DNA of 64,000 nt, from the NCBI GenBank assembly GCA_965178125.1, contig OZ237770.1, positions 186,001 to 250,000 on the forward strand. Direction: 5' to 3'. The stretch is from Bilabrum cf. latius. Taxonomy: Eukaryota > Bigyra: Bicosoecida > Bigyra > Bicosoecida. A program made the position numbers and the translations under genes. The notes below the pieces were generated by a model. That model worked only from the letters and a program-made list of their open reading frames with translations, was not told the origin of the DNA and searched no databases. Shown in pieces: positions 1 to 10,041 of this stretch. Within the stretch, counting starts at the first letter, position 1. The number at the start of each line of letters is the position of its first letter.

Positions 1-928
1 GCCCCGCGGTCGTCCCTCCTCGCACCACCGTGCGATGCACCTCCCGCACCGCGCGAGGGTCTGCTGACCGGGTCCAGCCGGATGGTGGCAGTCGCCCTGT
101 GCCTGTTGGTGATCTCGCTCATGTCCAGCATGCGGAGTGCCCGCTCCATGCCGTCTCTGGAGAGGAAGTGCACCCGGGCCCGACCGTCCCCGATCACGTC
201 GGCCTTGCCCACGTCTGCAGCCTGCCGCATGTGGTCTTTGACGTCCTGCGGGGTGTGACGAGTGATGGTGTGACGAGTGATAGTGTGACGAGCGCGCAGT
301 CATGGGTCCGATGCATCGTGCATGGTGCGCAGGACTGCAAGGACAGCGCGAGGCACGCGTCCTCACCTGCCAGCTGGTGCCGTCTGGGATGCCAGTTACT
401 TCCACGGTGAATCCAGTCTCGACGGCGGGGCTCCTCGCCGGCCTCTCACGCCCGGGCGGTCCCCGACGGTCGCCCCGATCGCCGCGATCGACGCGGTCGC
501 GCGGGCCAGCTCCCTTGGCAAACTCCACGGTCACGCGCCTACCATCGAAGTTCACGCCGTGCCTCTCCCTGACTGCATCTGCGCACCCAATAAAAAATGC
601 GGTTCGCATGAAGTAATGTTGGCATGAGGCCTGCTTGCGATCCATGGCAGTGCCTCCGAGTGGAAAGAAGTGGGCCCCTTTGACACTGCTGAAGAAGCAG
701 TACCGCGACACAAATCCATAGGTATCGGATCAAAATCATGCAGCTATTGGACTTACCCTCCGCATCTCTAAGCTCGTCGAATGTCACAAAGGCAAACGCG
801 ACGCCAGGCTGTCTGCGGTTGAGCTTCACGCTAATCGTGCGAATGGGTCCAAACTTTTCGAACATCCGGCCAAGCTCGTTCTCGCGAACATCATCAGGGA
901 GATTTCCGACGAACAAACGGCCAGCCAT
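1..928 (-). CDS. SR-family splicing factor, SRSF1/SF2-like, two RRMs (C-terminus beyond the window)
   Basis: Nuclear pre-mRNA splicing factor. I splice three exons: 928-757, 578-367 and 245 to the left edge, with donors GTAAGT and GTGAGG and CAG acceptors; the phases fit. Exon 1 starts at ATG 928 and encodes RRM1 with RNP2 (LFVGNL) and RNP1 (FAFVTF). The exon 1/2 junction restores DAEDAVRERHG, as in SF2/ASF. An RG/RD-rich linker follows, then a second, pseudo-RRM interrupted after SWQ; exon 3 resumes with DVKDHMRQA, the SRSF1 RRM2 hallmark (normally SWQDLKDHMR). An RS tail would lie off the edge. No in-frame TAG is present. Intron 2 holds three copies of the GTGTGACGAGTG word next to its acceptor. 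Family assignment is strong; the exact ortholog is less certain. Confidence 0.88.
26..38 (-). repeat. GCATCGCACGGTG word in the SR-factor coding exon
   Basis: An exact 13-mer (reverse complement on +) inside exon 3 of the SR gene, read as Ala-Ser-His-Gly. The same word encodes ASHG in Sec24 (4264-4276) and in the Cys-rich membrane protein (23643-23655), and lies one base off in the FGGY kinase (18672-18683). Confidence 0.85.
253..294 (+). repeat. Tandem GTGTGACGAGTG words in SR-factor intron 2
   Basis: Two exact copies (253-264, 268-279) and one degenerate copy (283-294) lie a few bases from the 3' splice site of intron 2 of the minus-strand SR gene, overlapping the expected polypyrimidine/branch region. 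The same 12-mer recurs across the window in other genes and frames. Confidence 0.9.
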
Positions 929-1231
929 GGTAATTATTGAGCTCGTATGTGGCCAAAAGCATGCCTGTTTGGCAGACTGAGATTCTGAACTGGCACGCAA
1001 CAAACAGTCCGAGAGCGACCATATCAAATACAGTAGCCGCGCGGTCTGTTTATTCGTAGACCGCTCGCTGGCGACAATATTATTTTATATACTGCTGCTT
1101 AGCGGGTTCAGGCCTATCATAGTCGCTTGCTGCCGAGCAGTCGGCCGATTGATCCACACGGTCCACTCGGCAAAGGAATCAGCATATTTTCTGACTTGGC
1201 TTGATACCCGTAGCCACAGCAATACGAGGAT
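929..1231. promoter_or_regulatory. Divergent promoter region, SR factor / Sec24
   Basis: This 303-bp spacer separates the ATG of the minus-strand SR gene from the ATG of Sec24. An in-frame TGA at 1202-1204 shows the Sec24 frame is closed upstream. I see no clear TATA box. The head-to-head layout implies a shared promoter region (inference). Confidence 0.5.
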
Positions 1232-4200
1232 ATGAATCCTTCCACATTTGGTTAGCATCGTGGGGCCCGGGCTGGCGCTGGCCCTGGAAGTGGGCAGGAA
1301 TCGCAGGGTGGGACGCACCACGTTGGCGCGCGGCCTCGTCCAGGGGCACCCAATGGTGTCATGAGGGTGCAAGGGCTGGCTGGAAATTGGAGTTCAAACG
1401 GAGCAAGGCCCATACAGCCAGGCAGGCCAGGGCCGGGTTCTGCTATGGCAGGCCAGTCCCAGAGCAACGCTGGCGGCAATACTGCTCGCCCCGCGGTCCT
1501 TGGCCAAGCAGCTTCTGGAGCGCGACCGCTGGCAGTTAGACCACCTGCATCGATGGGTGTATTTGGATCTGGAAGGCCGGCATCTGCAGGTGCATTCGGA
1601 GTTCGTGGCCTTCCGGGCTTGCCGGCTGCGAGCGGTGCTCGCCCGCGAGCAGTTGCCCCGGCATCGGCCCGGCCCAGCACTGCGCACTCGTCACACGGAT
1701 CGGTCACGGCACGGCCGGGCTCCATGCAGGGGTTCGGTCGCCCCGTTGGACTGTCGTTCGGCAGGCCTGGGCCCAGCACTGGCACTGGTACAAGCCCAGG
1801 CACAGGGTCGACTGGATTCGGGCAGGGCAAGGGCAAGGGCAAGGGCAAGGGGCAGGGCCGTGCTGACCCCCACGCGGGGCACGGCCCGAGACCGTCTGGC
1901 GCGCACTCGTCACAGCCAGTCCCGAGACCACACCAGCCGCAGTCCATTCGGCCCCCTCCACAGTCCCGGTCCCAGCCACCGACATAGGCATAGCAACCGA
2001 CATAGCCACAACCACAGCCACAGTCACAGTCGCGAACACCATTTGCACCCGGCCCAAGGCCCGGCTCGTTCGTGCGACCACCCGTAGTTCCGCAAAACGG
2101 CGCCGCGCACGGCGCACGGCCCGGCCCCCCCTCAGGCGGAGGTGTGGTGAAGCATCCCATGGTGCGACCAACGGTGCGGCCGGGGCACCAGCCGCAGGCG
2201 AGGCAGGCCAACCCACCCCCGAGAATCGAGCCTACACAGGCCCCCCGCGTTCTCTACACGAGCGCGGGGAGGCCCCAGTTCTACAACACGGGAACCGGGA
2301 GCGCGCTGCCTCCGCCTGGGCACACCCATTACGTTGTGGAAGATGAGGGCAACGCTTCGCCGCGCTGCCTTCGATCGACGCTGTACAGGGTAAGGCCTGA
2401 GATTTGCAGTGCATGCTCATGTGATGCTTCGCTTGTGCTCCAGCAGCTGCTACATGCTCCCCCTTGCAGTGTCACCTCCTATTTTCCGAGCATGTGGTTC
2501 TTGACTTCCGCTCTCCATTCCCATTTTCAACCACTTCTTCTTCGCCCCTCCCCCCGCAGATCCCGACGACCAAGGCCCAGCTCGAGAGCACGCACCTCCC
2601 CCTCGCACTGTGCGTCACACCACTGGCAGAGCAAGCCGACGGAGACTCGCCCATGGAATGCGTGGATTTCGGAGAGGCGGGCCCTCCACGGTGCAAATCG
2701 TGCAGAGCCTACATATGCGCGTTCAACAACTGGAAGGACCAGGGGAGGAAGTGGGACTGTGTCATGTGCGAGACGGAGAACGATACACCGGTGGATTACG
2801 TGGGACCGATCGACCACACCGGGCAGCGGCTGGACAGGCGGGACAGGGCGGAGCTGTACAGGGGCTCGATCGACTACATCGCGCCCAAGTCGTACTGGCA
2901 GAGGACGCCGCTGGGCAGCCTCCAGCAGCCGCATTCGCCCTCGTTTGTCTTCCTCGTCGACTGCTCGGCCGCTGCGGTTGCAACCGGCGCGACGTCGCTC
3001 GCGATCCGATCCGTCCGAGACTGCCTGGATTCTCTGCCGGCCGGGACTGCCACCCGCGCGGGGGTGGTTGCCTACGGCCGGACCCCCTTCTTCTTCAAGT
3101 GCGCCAACACAAAAGTGTCCAAAGAGGCCAAGGAAGCCCACGCCATGGCGGCGCAGCAGGCCGCGAAGGGGGGTAGACCCCCTCCCCCGGGGCCCACCCC
3201 GGACCACGGGGAATACCCCGAGGAGGACGGGGGTCACCCCATAGTGGGGCGGATCCCCGTGGCGGAGGGTGTCGACCTGGAGCACCCGTGCGGCGTTTTG
3301 GCTCCGAATTCGCTGCTGGCGGCCCTGTGGGCGCCGGCCCGGGATGAGGCTGGTCAGCTGTAGGGGGGGCTGGTGCGGGCCCGGGGCCGCGCGCGTCTGG
3401 AGGCTGCCTTGGGTCAGATCGAGGAGGCCGCGTGCGGGGGCATCGAAGGGGCCCCTCGGCTGGCGGACGCGGGGCGGTTGCAACCTCCTGGGGAACAAGA
3501 GGGGTACCAGTCATGGGCGCTGAGGGGGGAGCCCGCGAGAGACTGCGAGGCGGAGGAGGAGGAGGAGGAGGAACGGAAGGGTGCATCGCACGATGGCACC
3601 TCGTGGAGGCCAAGCCAGCAGGACGTGGTCGACACGATCCGGGGCTCGGCACCGGGCCCGACGAGTTTGGGTGCAGCGCACGGTATTTGTTAGGATAGTC
3701 CCGTCGCAGCGAGGGATGCTCGGGGCGGCTGGTTTGTTCCCTCCTCCGAGTCGTGCGCCGTGTCGGCGGTGGCAGCGGTGGTCGACAGTCTCGGCCACTG
3801 CGGAGGCCGGGTCATCTGGTTCGTGGGACGGGGCCCCTCGGTGGGGATCGGCGCAGGTGTGACGAGTACATTGGGGGCGGGTGTGACGAGTGCGGCGGGT
3901 GTGTACGGGACGGACGGCGAGCGGTCGCTGTACACGGCCAGCTCGGAGGGTCCTGCAGTGCAGTGCACCGATGCATTGGGCGCGCTTGGGAGGGAGGCTG
4001 TGGAGAGGCGCGTGTGCGTGGATCTCGTGCAGGCCTCCTCGGGGGATTGCGGGGCCGCGGTTCTCGGGATCCTGCCTTAGCTGACGGGGGGTGCGCATCT
4101 GCGAGTTCCAGAGATGAGCGACCCGGGGAGGAGGGCTAGAGCTGCAGCGGTGCTGGCTCGGGCGGGTGTCCCCGGGGGAACAGGGGGGCAGGGTGCCCCC

Positions 4201-6555
4201 GGTGGGGGCCCGCCTGGAGGTGGGGGGGCTGGTACCCCGGTAGCTGGAGGGCCAGCAGTAGGTGCATCGCACGGTGGTGCAGCCCCAGGCAGCCCGCCCA
4301 AAGCCACCGGACGGGGGTTTGCCGGCGGGCCAGGTCTCCCTGCCTCCGGAGCCGGCGGCACCACCGGCCCCCCGCCGTCGGGGCCGGGTCACCATCGGAC
4401 CTCCAGTTCCGGTTTGAGCGTGCACTCTGCCGCTGCCCGCGCGCTGCAGGGCAAGGGCAAGCGCGGGCATGGCAGCAGCACTGGCAGCGGGGGCCCCCCC
4501 GTTCAGATCAGGGCAGACGGCCTGGGCTCCCCGCAGGGGGGTGGCCAAAGGGGTTCAGCCTGGGGAACAACGTCGGCGCAAGGCAGTGCTCCGCCGCAAG
4601 GATTTGGGGGCGGGCTCCCGCCCGACTCGATTCGGGCGGGCGCGGGCTTGGTGAGCGGTCCTGTCGGCGTGTCGGGTGGCGGCACGCCAGTGCCAGGCAT
4701 GGGCACCGCCGCTGGCATGCACCACGGTCCTACTGGTGCCGCGGCAGTGGATCACGGCTGGGGCTTGGGACCTCTGCCTTCCGAGTTTGAGCTGTTTGGA
4801 GGCGCGGGGCAGGACGGGGAGCCTGCCGTGCCTCTTCGTGTGGCTGCTCGACGACTGCGGGACCAGCTGTGCTTTGCGCTGGGCCAGCCGTCTGGGGCCG
4901 CGGCGATGTTCAAGCTCAGAACAAGCAAGGGACTCGAGGCGGGCGCGATGAGCGGAAACGTGCTGCCGTAGTCCAACGACCCCGGTGCGTGCGACATGGC
5001 TGGCGTTGGTCCGCTGTCCACCATCGTGATTGACCTGGGGCTGACCAAGACGATCCCATCGAGGGGCACTGAATACGTGCAGGCTGCTCTGCTCTACACG
5101 ACTGCGTGGGGCGAGAGACGAGTGCGGGTTCACACGCTGGCTCTAGAAGCCAACGACCAGAGCAGCTACACATACAGGTTCGCGGACCTTGGAGCCATCG
5201 GATGCTACCTGGCCCACAGAGCAGCGGATTAGGCGGCCATGGCTCCCATGAAACAGGTGCAGACGGACGTGGTTAGGACGGTCCGTGAGATGCTAAAGCA
5301 CTACAGGATGGAGGTGGCTAGGAATCACAGGCAGGGGCAGCTGATCCTGCCCGAGGGTCTCAAGACCCTGCCCCAGCTGACCACTGCCATGCTGCATTCA
5401 ACGGCGTTTCACCACAACCAGGGCCAGGCACACGCCACCACCGCGCAGAGGTACGCCTCGCAGGGTGCGGAACATGCGCCGCGCGGCGTGTTCGGTCGCG
5501 ACCCCGGGCACGTCCTGTCCAGTGACCCCACGGGTATGCTACCCCTGAGGGTGGGGTCCCCCATGGTGGGGGCAGGGAACACAAGGTGGGCTTCCATGGA
5601 GGGACCCTGGCTCACAGGCATCATGGGGGTGAGGGTGACCGCGGACGCGCGCGCGGCTGCACTGCACTGTGCGAGGGGGTTGGCCCCTCAGGAATGGGTC
5701 CGTCAGGTCTTGCCACGGTGCTTCTGGGTCAACCGCCCGGACGAAGAGGAGGCAGGGACATGGATGAGGAGGAGGGGCGCGGTGGACGGGGAGCACCCCG
5801 ATGAGGCACCAAGGGGCGGGAGGGACTGGACCATCGTGCCCATGGAGCTCTACGCAAGCACGCTGCACGTCAGGATCGAAGGGTCTCGCAGGATCGCACT
5901 CGTCGACGCGGCAGCACCCATCGGGCCGGTTCTGGTGATCGGTTCGAAGGTGCCCGATACCGACGTGGAGGCTCTGTTCGGGCCCGAGGATGGCGGCTGG
6001 ACGAGGTACCTCCCCAGGGAACAACAGGAGGGTGGGGTGGAGGGTGCCAGCGAAGAGGATCGGTCGCGCCGTGGATCCACGGCCAGTGGTGCTGCGGTCG
6101 GCGCGGGCGTGGAGGCCGGTAGCACCAGCAGCACAGGCAGCAGAGCGAGCCATCGGAAGGGCCGAAGGAGCCGGAGGAAGAGCGACGAAGAGCTCTGCCC
6201 CTAGCAGCTAGCGGCACGCCTGCCGCCGCGGCCCGAGGTAAACCTCTGGCGGCTCGGTGTGGGAGGCGTGAGCGGCGGCAAGCGCGACAGGGACAGGGAC
6301 AGGGGCAGAAACCTAGGCATGGCCGAGGCGCTCGCCGCGGTGCTGGAGGAGCTGGCGAGGCAGAGAGCGGAGACAAACCCGCGGCCCGCCACGCTCCAGG
6401 CGATTTGCGCCTCGGACGGACCGGCAGCGGAGGAGTGGCTGGGCTGTTTGCTGGTGGAGGACGAGCTGGACGGCTCGCCCTCGTACGTTGGGTCGCTGTG
6501 CGACGCTCACCTGGAGGTGCAGGAAGCCTTGGCGCGTGGAGGTGGGCTGGGCTGA
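1232..6555 (+). CDS. SEC24: COPII coat protein Sec24, TAG read as Gln
   Basis: Cargo-binding subunit of the COPII coat at ER exit sites. Exons 1232-2389 and 2560-6555; 1,717 aa against roughly 1,000 for typical Sec24. The start is the first ATG after an in-frame TGA (1202). Residues 1-370 are a G/P/R/Q-rich tail. A zinc finger (RCKSC ... WDCVMC) lies near 430-455, followed by the vWA-like trunk (FVFLVDCSA), beta-sandwich (ALLYTTAWGERRVRV), helical domain (GQLILPE) and C-terminal gelsolin-like region (LLVEDELDGSPSYV). Ten in-frame TAGs occur: 1253, 1985, 1991, 2003, 3361, 3691, 4078, 4969, 5230, 6202. The one at 4078 sits directly before LTGG, where Sec24 proteins have Gln. The last part reads through 6202 to TGA at 6555, and the final Sec24 motif lies beyond that TAG. 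Long low-complexity insertions interrupt the trunk. Confidence 0.9.
1685..1696 (-). repeat. GTGTGACGAGTG word in the Sec24 N-terminal tail
   Basis: An exact copy in reverse orientation, read here as His-Ser-Ser-His, unlike the Val-Thr-Ser reading elsewhere. A near copy (11 of 12) starts near 1904. Confidence 0.85.
3881..3892 (+). repeat. GTGTGACGAGTG word in a Sec24 trunk insertion
   Basis: An exact copy, preceded by an 11/12 copy near 3857, in a Gly-rich loop between two conserved trunk segments. Read as Gly-Val-Thr-Ser. Confidence 0.85.
4264..4276 (+). repeat. GCATCGCACGGTG word in a Sec24 linker
   Basis: An exact 13-mer inside the low-complexity insertion after the Sec24 trunk, read ASHGGA. 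A one-mismatch copy lies at about 3584, in the same gene. Confidence 0.85.
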
Positions 6556-6792
6556 ATGGGCAGTTTTTGTACGTTGTCTACGGGTACGTGTGGAGCTGGA
6601 CTGGTATTGGCGCACCTTGGCAGGATTCTAGTGGATCCGATGCTTGGATCGGGATCTAAATCTTAAGCTAGCATCCCAAAAAGATCCGGATCAATTACTA
6701 GGCCAAACCTGAATTGTTTCACTCGCCTTCTGACGCTGCTGAAGCAAACACACGTATAACCGAAAATTTTTGACCGGGATCCCGGGGCTGGT

Positions 6793-8664
6793 TCATTGAG
6801 CTCCGCTGATGCGCACAGCCACGGCATCTCCGGTCCCGCGCACCGTGGCCCACCCAGGCAGCGAAGGCAGCGACAAAGTCAACCCCTTGTTCCCTGCCCC
6901 CCCGTGAACTGTGACGGAAGAGCCGCCAAACCCAACGAGTGCACCAGACAGGCCACTGCCAATCAACGCGCTCTGCTACCGACCGCCAGCCACCACCACA
7001 GGCTCGGTCAGTGTCACGTTGAGCGTCCCATCGGGTCCACTTCCAGCCACCCCACCTAAGTTAGGATACGGCCTGAAGATCGCGTACAGCACCGGATCCG
7101 ACCCTTGCTTCACGGTGTAGGCGATTTTGGACACCCCCGATCTTCCGCTGGAGCAGCCCGCCCTCCAGACAGGCTCCCAGTCCGGATCTGTCCTGCCGTA
7201 GCACTGGCCCGCTAGCGAGGGCGGGGCGCCCTGGGAGCCGTCAAAGTAGGAGAACGAAAAGCAGCTGCCAGCTGTTGCCTCGTCGTTTGCCCTGCTGCTG
7301 ATCGAACCGCCCTGCCCATCGTTCGCCCTGTCCAAAGCAGCGGCCGTGCACAGCTTCTGGCACCCCTCGATCCCGCCGCCCGGTTTGCCCAGATACGCCA
7401 CCCCCACTGTGGAATTCGATTCCGAATTGTCAGGGATGGCCACGCACTGACCCGCCTGCACCTCGGGAAAAGATGCGGAATCAAAAACCACCGTCTCGCC
7501 CGTGGCTCCGTGGGCCGCGCTCCGCGGGTCGGTACCAAAGATGGCATCCCCGGACACGTTCAGCCAGCGACCAACCGTGCGGAGCAGCTGCTCCTGCGCG
7601 ATCGGAACGAGGCCGGCGCTATCCGGCCCGAGGTTCAGGATCAAGTTTCCTCCATTCGACACCGTGTCGGCCAGAAGCCCGACAAAGTAGGACGAGGGCT
7701 TGTAGACGGCAGCACCCTCCGTTCTTGAGTATCCCCAGGACACTCCAATGGTCTGCCAGAAGGCCCACGGGTGGGACCTACCGTCCTTGGCTCCTTCCCC
7801 GTTGCAGAAGGGGCTGAGCCCGCCCTTTTCGCACACGTAGTAGCCCCCGTGCCTCCCCCTGCATTCGTTGCCCCAGCGGTCGTTCACTGCGATGTCGCTT
7901 CCCACCGTCTGGTTGTTGAACAGCCACGCAAGGAACTGCTTTGTCTGCCAGAATGTGGAGTTTTGCTCCCACTCCCCATCCACCAGCAGATCGTCTGGGA
8001 GGTAGTCAACGGCCTCCCGTAGGGACGGGTGAAGCCACTCTGTGACGTAGGAGCTGGGGTCCGGGCCTCTATACAGGGGGTTGAACCACTGGAAGATGGT
8101 GTGGTACAGGCCTACTCGGAGCTTCTGCCTGCGCATAGCTCGCGTGAAGGCCTGTATCAGGTCCCTTCCTGGTCCCACATCGACGCTGTTCCAGTTGTAG
8201 TTGACCGTGCTCGGGTAGAGCGAGAAGCCGTCGTGGTGCACAGAGGTCAGGTAGGCCATCCTCGCGCCAGCGTCCTTGAACAGCTGGGCCCACTGGTCCG
8301 CATCGAACAAATCAGCATGGAAGTCGTGCGCCAAGTCGGCGTAGGTTGCATCAGGTCCGTACCGCCGGGCGAAGAAGCTCTCGGCCACGTTTTTGGAGTT
8401 TGGGTCGTAGGGACCGTGCTGCCCTAGTGAGTGCCAGAACCACTCCGAGAACCCAACATTGGGTGGAATAGCCTGCTTGCTTGGATTAGAAAAGGATGGG
8501 ACGCTGTAGACGCCCCAGTGGAGGCTCACCGCGAACTTGACGTCGCTCCACCACTTCGGATTCGGCCGCGAGTCCAACGAGTCCCAGTTTGGCTGATACT
8601 CTGCAAGAGCTACGGCAGAATAAAACAAAGCATACTTAATGCAATGCGACACATGCTGCTGCAT
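6793..8664 (-). CDS. Alpha-L-fucosidase, GH29, secreted/lysosomal
   Basis: Hydrolyses terminal alpha-L-fucose from glycans. A single exon of 623 codons from ATG 8664 to TGA 6793. An N-terminal hydrophobic stretch (YALFYSAVALA) looks like a signal peptide. GH29 motifs in order: HWGVYSVP (about 49), EWFW (74), HHDGFSLYPS (143), LRVGLYHTIFQW (182), VDGEWE with the probable nucleophile Asp229 (aligned with Asp in human FUCA1 SDGEWE), NDRWG, SWGYSR, GGNLILNLGP. After about residue 390 a Cys-rich segment with several CxxxC pairs resembles an Apple/PAN-like module rather than the usual beta-sandwich; this is tentative. One in-frame TAG (6976-6978) near the C-terminus is read as Gln; the frame continues 60 codons to TGA. 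Head-to-head with the phosphatase at 8814. Confidence 0.92.
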
Positions 8665-8813
8665 TGTGGTCTGCTTGAATCGCCGTGGCTCGGTTGTTGC
8701 ACTTGGGATCGATATGACGAGTTGCGGGCTTTATAGATACACGCTTCAAACCGCGATAAATCAGATCGAGAACGGTCGCGAGGAAGCGTCACGGGCTACG
8801 GCCCGGTGAAAGC
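8665..8813. promoter_or_regulatory. Divergent promoter, fucosidase / histidine phosphatase
   Basis: A 149-bp spacer between two start codons. A TATAAAG sequence reads toward the fucosidase at 8735-8729, about 65 nt from its ATG. No comparable box is seen for the plus-strand gene. Confidence 0.45.
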
Positions 8814-10041
8814 ATGGCATATTGCATGAGCTCCAGCGAAAGCGAGAAGTCGATTTCATTTACTGCTAAAGCATATGACCCGAGCAAGCATGCATCGATA
8901 GATGGGAAACGCTCGAAAATTGTGTTTTGCGTTCGACATGCTCAGGGTGAGATCAACTGGTTCTATCAGCATTTGGAGTCAGGTGGTGTCATATTTGTGT
9001 GGATATCATGAAACCCAGCTATATTGATATATCCTGTGCTGACTGCGCATACTCCAATCGACCGTGATACTGGCGCACTTGCGAAGATTCTATCGTACTA
9101 CTGAAACGCGTCACTGCTTCAACCGGATCTTCGCAGGGTTCCACAACAAAGCAGTGGAGGAAACAGGAGACCCAGAGGAGTATAAGAATTGGGATTGGAA
9201 TGATTCGCGGTGAGCATTGTATCTGGCCATCGTGCAAGTAAATACGGCTGAATATGGCAAGGTGGCTCTGCAGAGGTTACAACCACATCACTGGCTGTGC
9301 TTTGCCGCCTCTTCAAAGCGTGCGGCTGGGCCAACTGCGCCGCATGGTACTATTGAAGGGTGTGCATGCGATAACCAAGAGCTTACGGATATGGCCGCCC
9401 ATCGTCCGCCCATTTGAATATCGCACTGTCGATCCGTTCTCACTACCGTCCCTACCCTAAGCTCCTGTATTCCGATATTCTCGGCTTCTCTCGCCCGCAG
9501 TCTGACAGAGAAAGGGGAAGAGCAGGCCAGGGCACTAGGAGAGCGCGTGGCCAAGGAGGCGATCGAGCCCCAGGTCGTGCTTGTCTCGTCCCTCTCTCGG
9601 GCCATCAAGACGGGGCTCCTTGGGTTCCCCGCTGCGGCCAAGGCCGGCGTGTCCTTCGAGTGCGTGGACGATTTGAGGGAGACGATCGGGACCCACCCTT
9701 GCGACAAGAGGCGGTCTAGGAAGGAGCTGGGCGAGGATTTCCCAAGCGTGGATTTCAGCTCGCTGGACACGGAAGAGGACGAGAGGTGGAGCGAGGCTCG
9801 TGAGACGGACGACGCCATCAACGAGCGGGCGAGGGGCGTGCTGGGGCTGCTGGCGGGGCGCAAGGAGGAGCGAATCGCGATCGTGTCGCACAACGATTTT
9901 CTCACGGCGATGCTGTTCAATTCTGGGCTTAAGTTTGCCACGCCGGAGGACGAGCGCGCGCTCCGGGTCAAGTTCGGGAATGCCGACCTGCATGGCATGG
10001 TGCTCGAGTGGGAGGAGGAGGCGGTGGGAGAGGGGAAGTGA
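8814..10041 (+). CDS. Histidine-phosphatase superfamily (phosphoglycerate mutase-like) protein
   Basis: Exons 8814-8946, 9137-9209 and 9501-10041 give 248 aa and end in TGA; all junctions keep phase. The RHG motif VRHAQ (Arg41, His42) is completed by exon 2 as GFHN, then DSRLTEKGEEQA spans the exon 2/3 junction, as in phosphoglycerate-mutase-like phosphatases. The second catalytic His lies in VSHNDF (His199). This is the plant/protist PGM-like branch with a YKNWDWND stretch rather than a glycolytic mutase; substrate unknown. No TAG codon. An alternative start is Met5 (ATG 8826). Confidence 0.85.

Noticed and set aside
1252-2211. 319-codon minus-strand frame rich in Cys, Gly and Pro
   Set aside because: Antisense shadow of the GC-rich Sec24 N-terminal tail.
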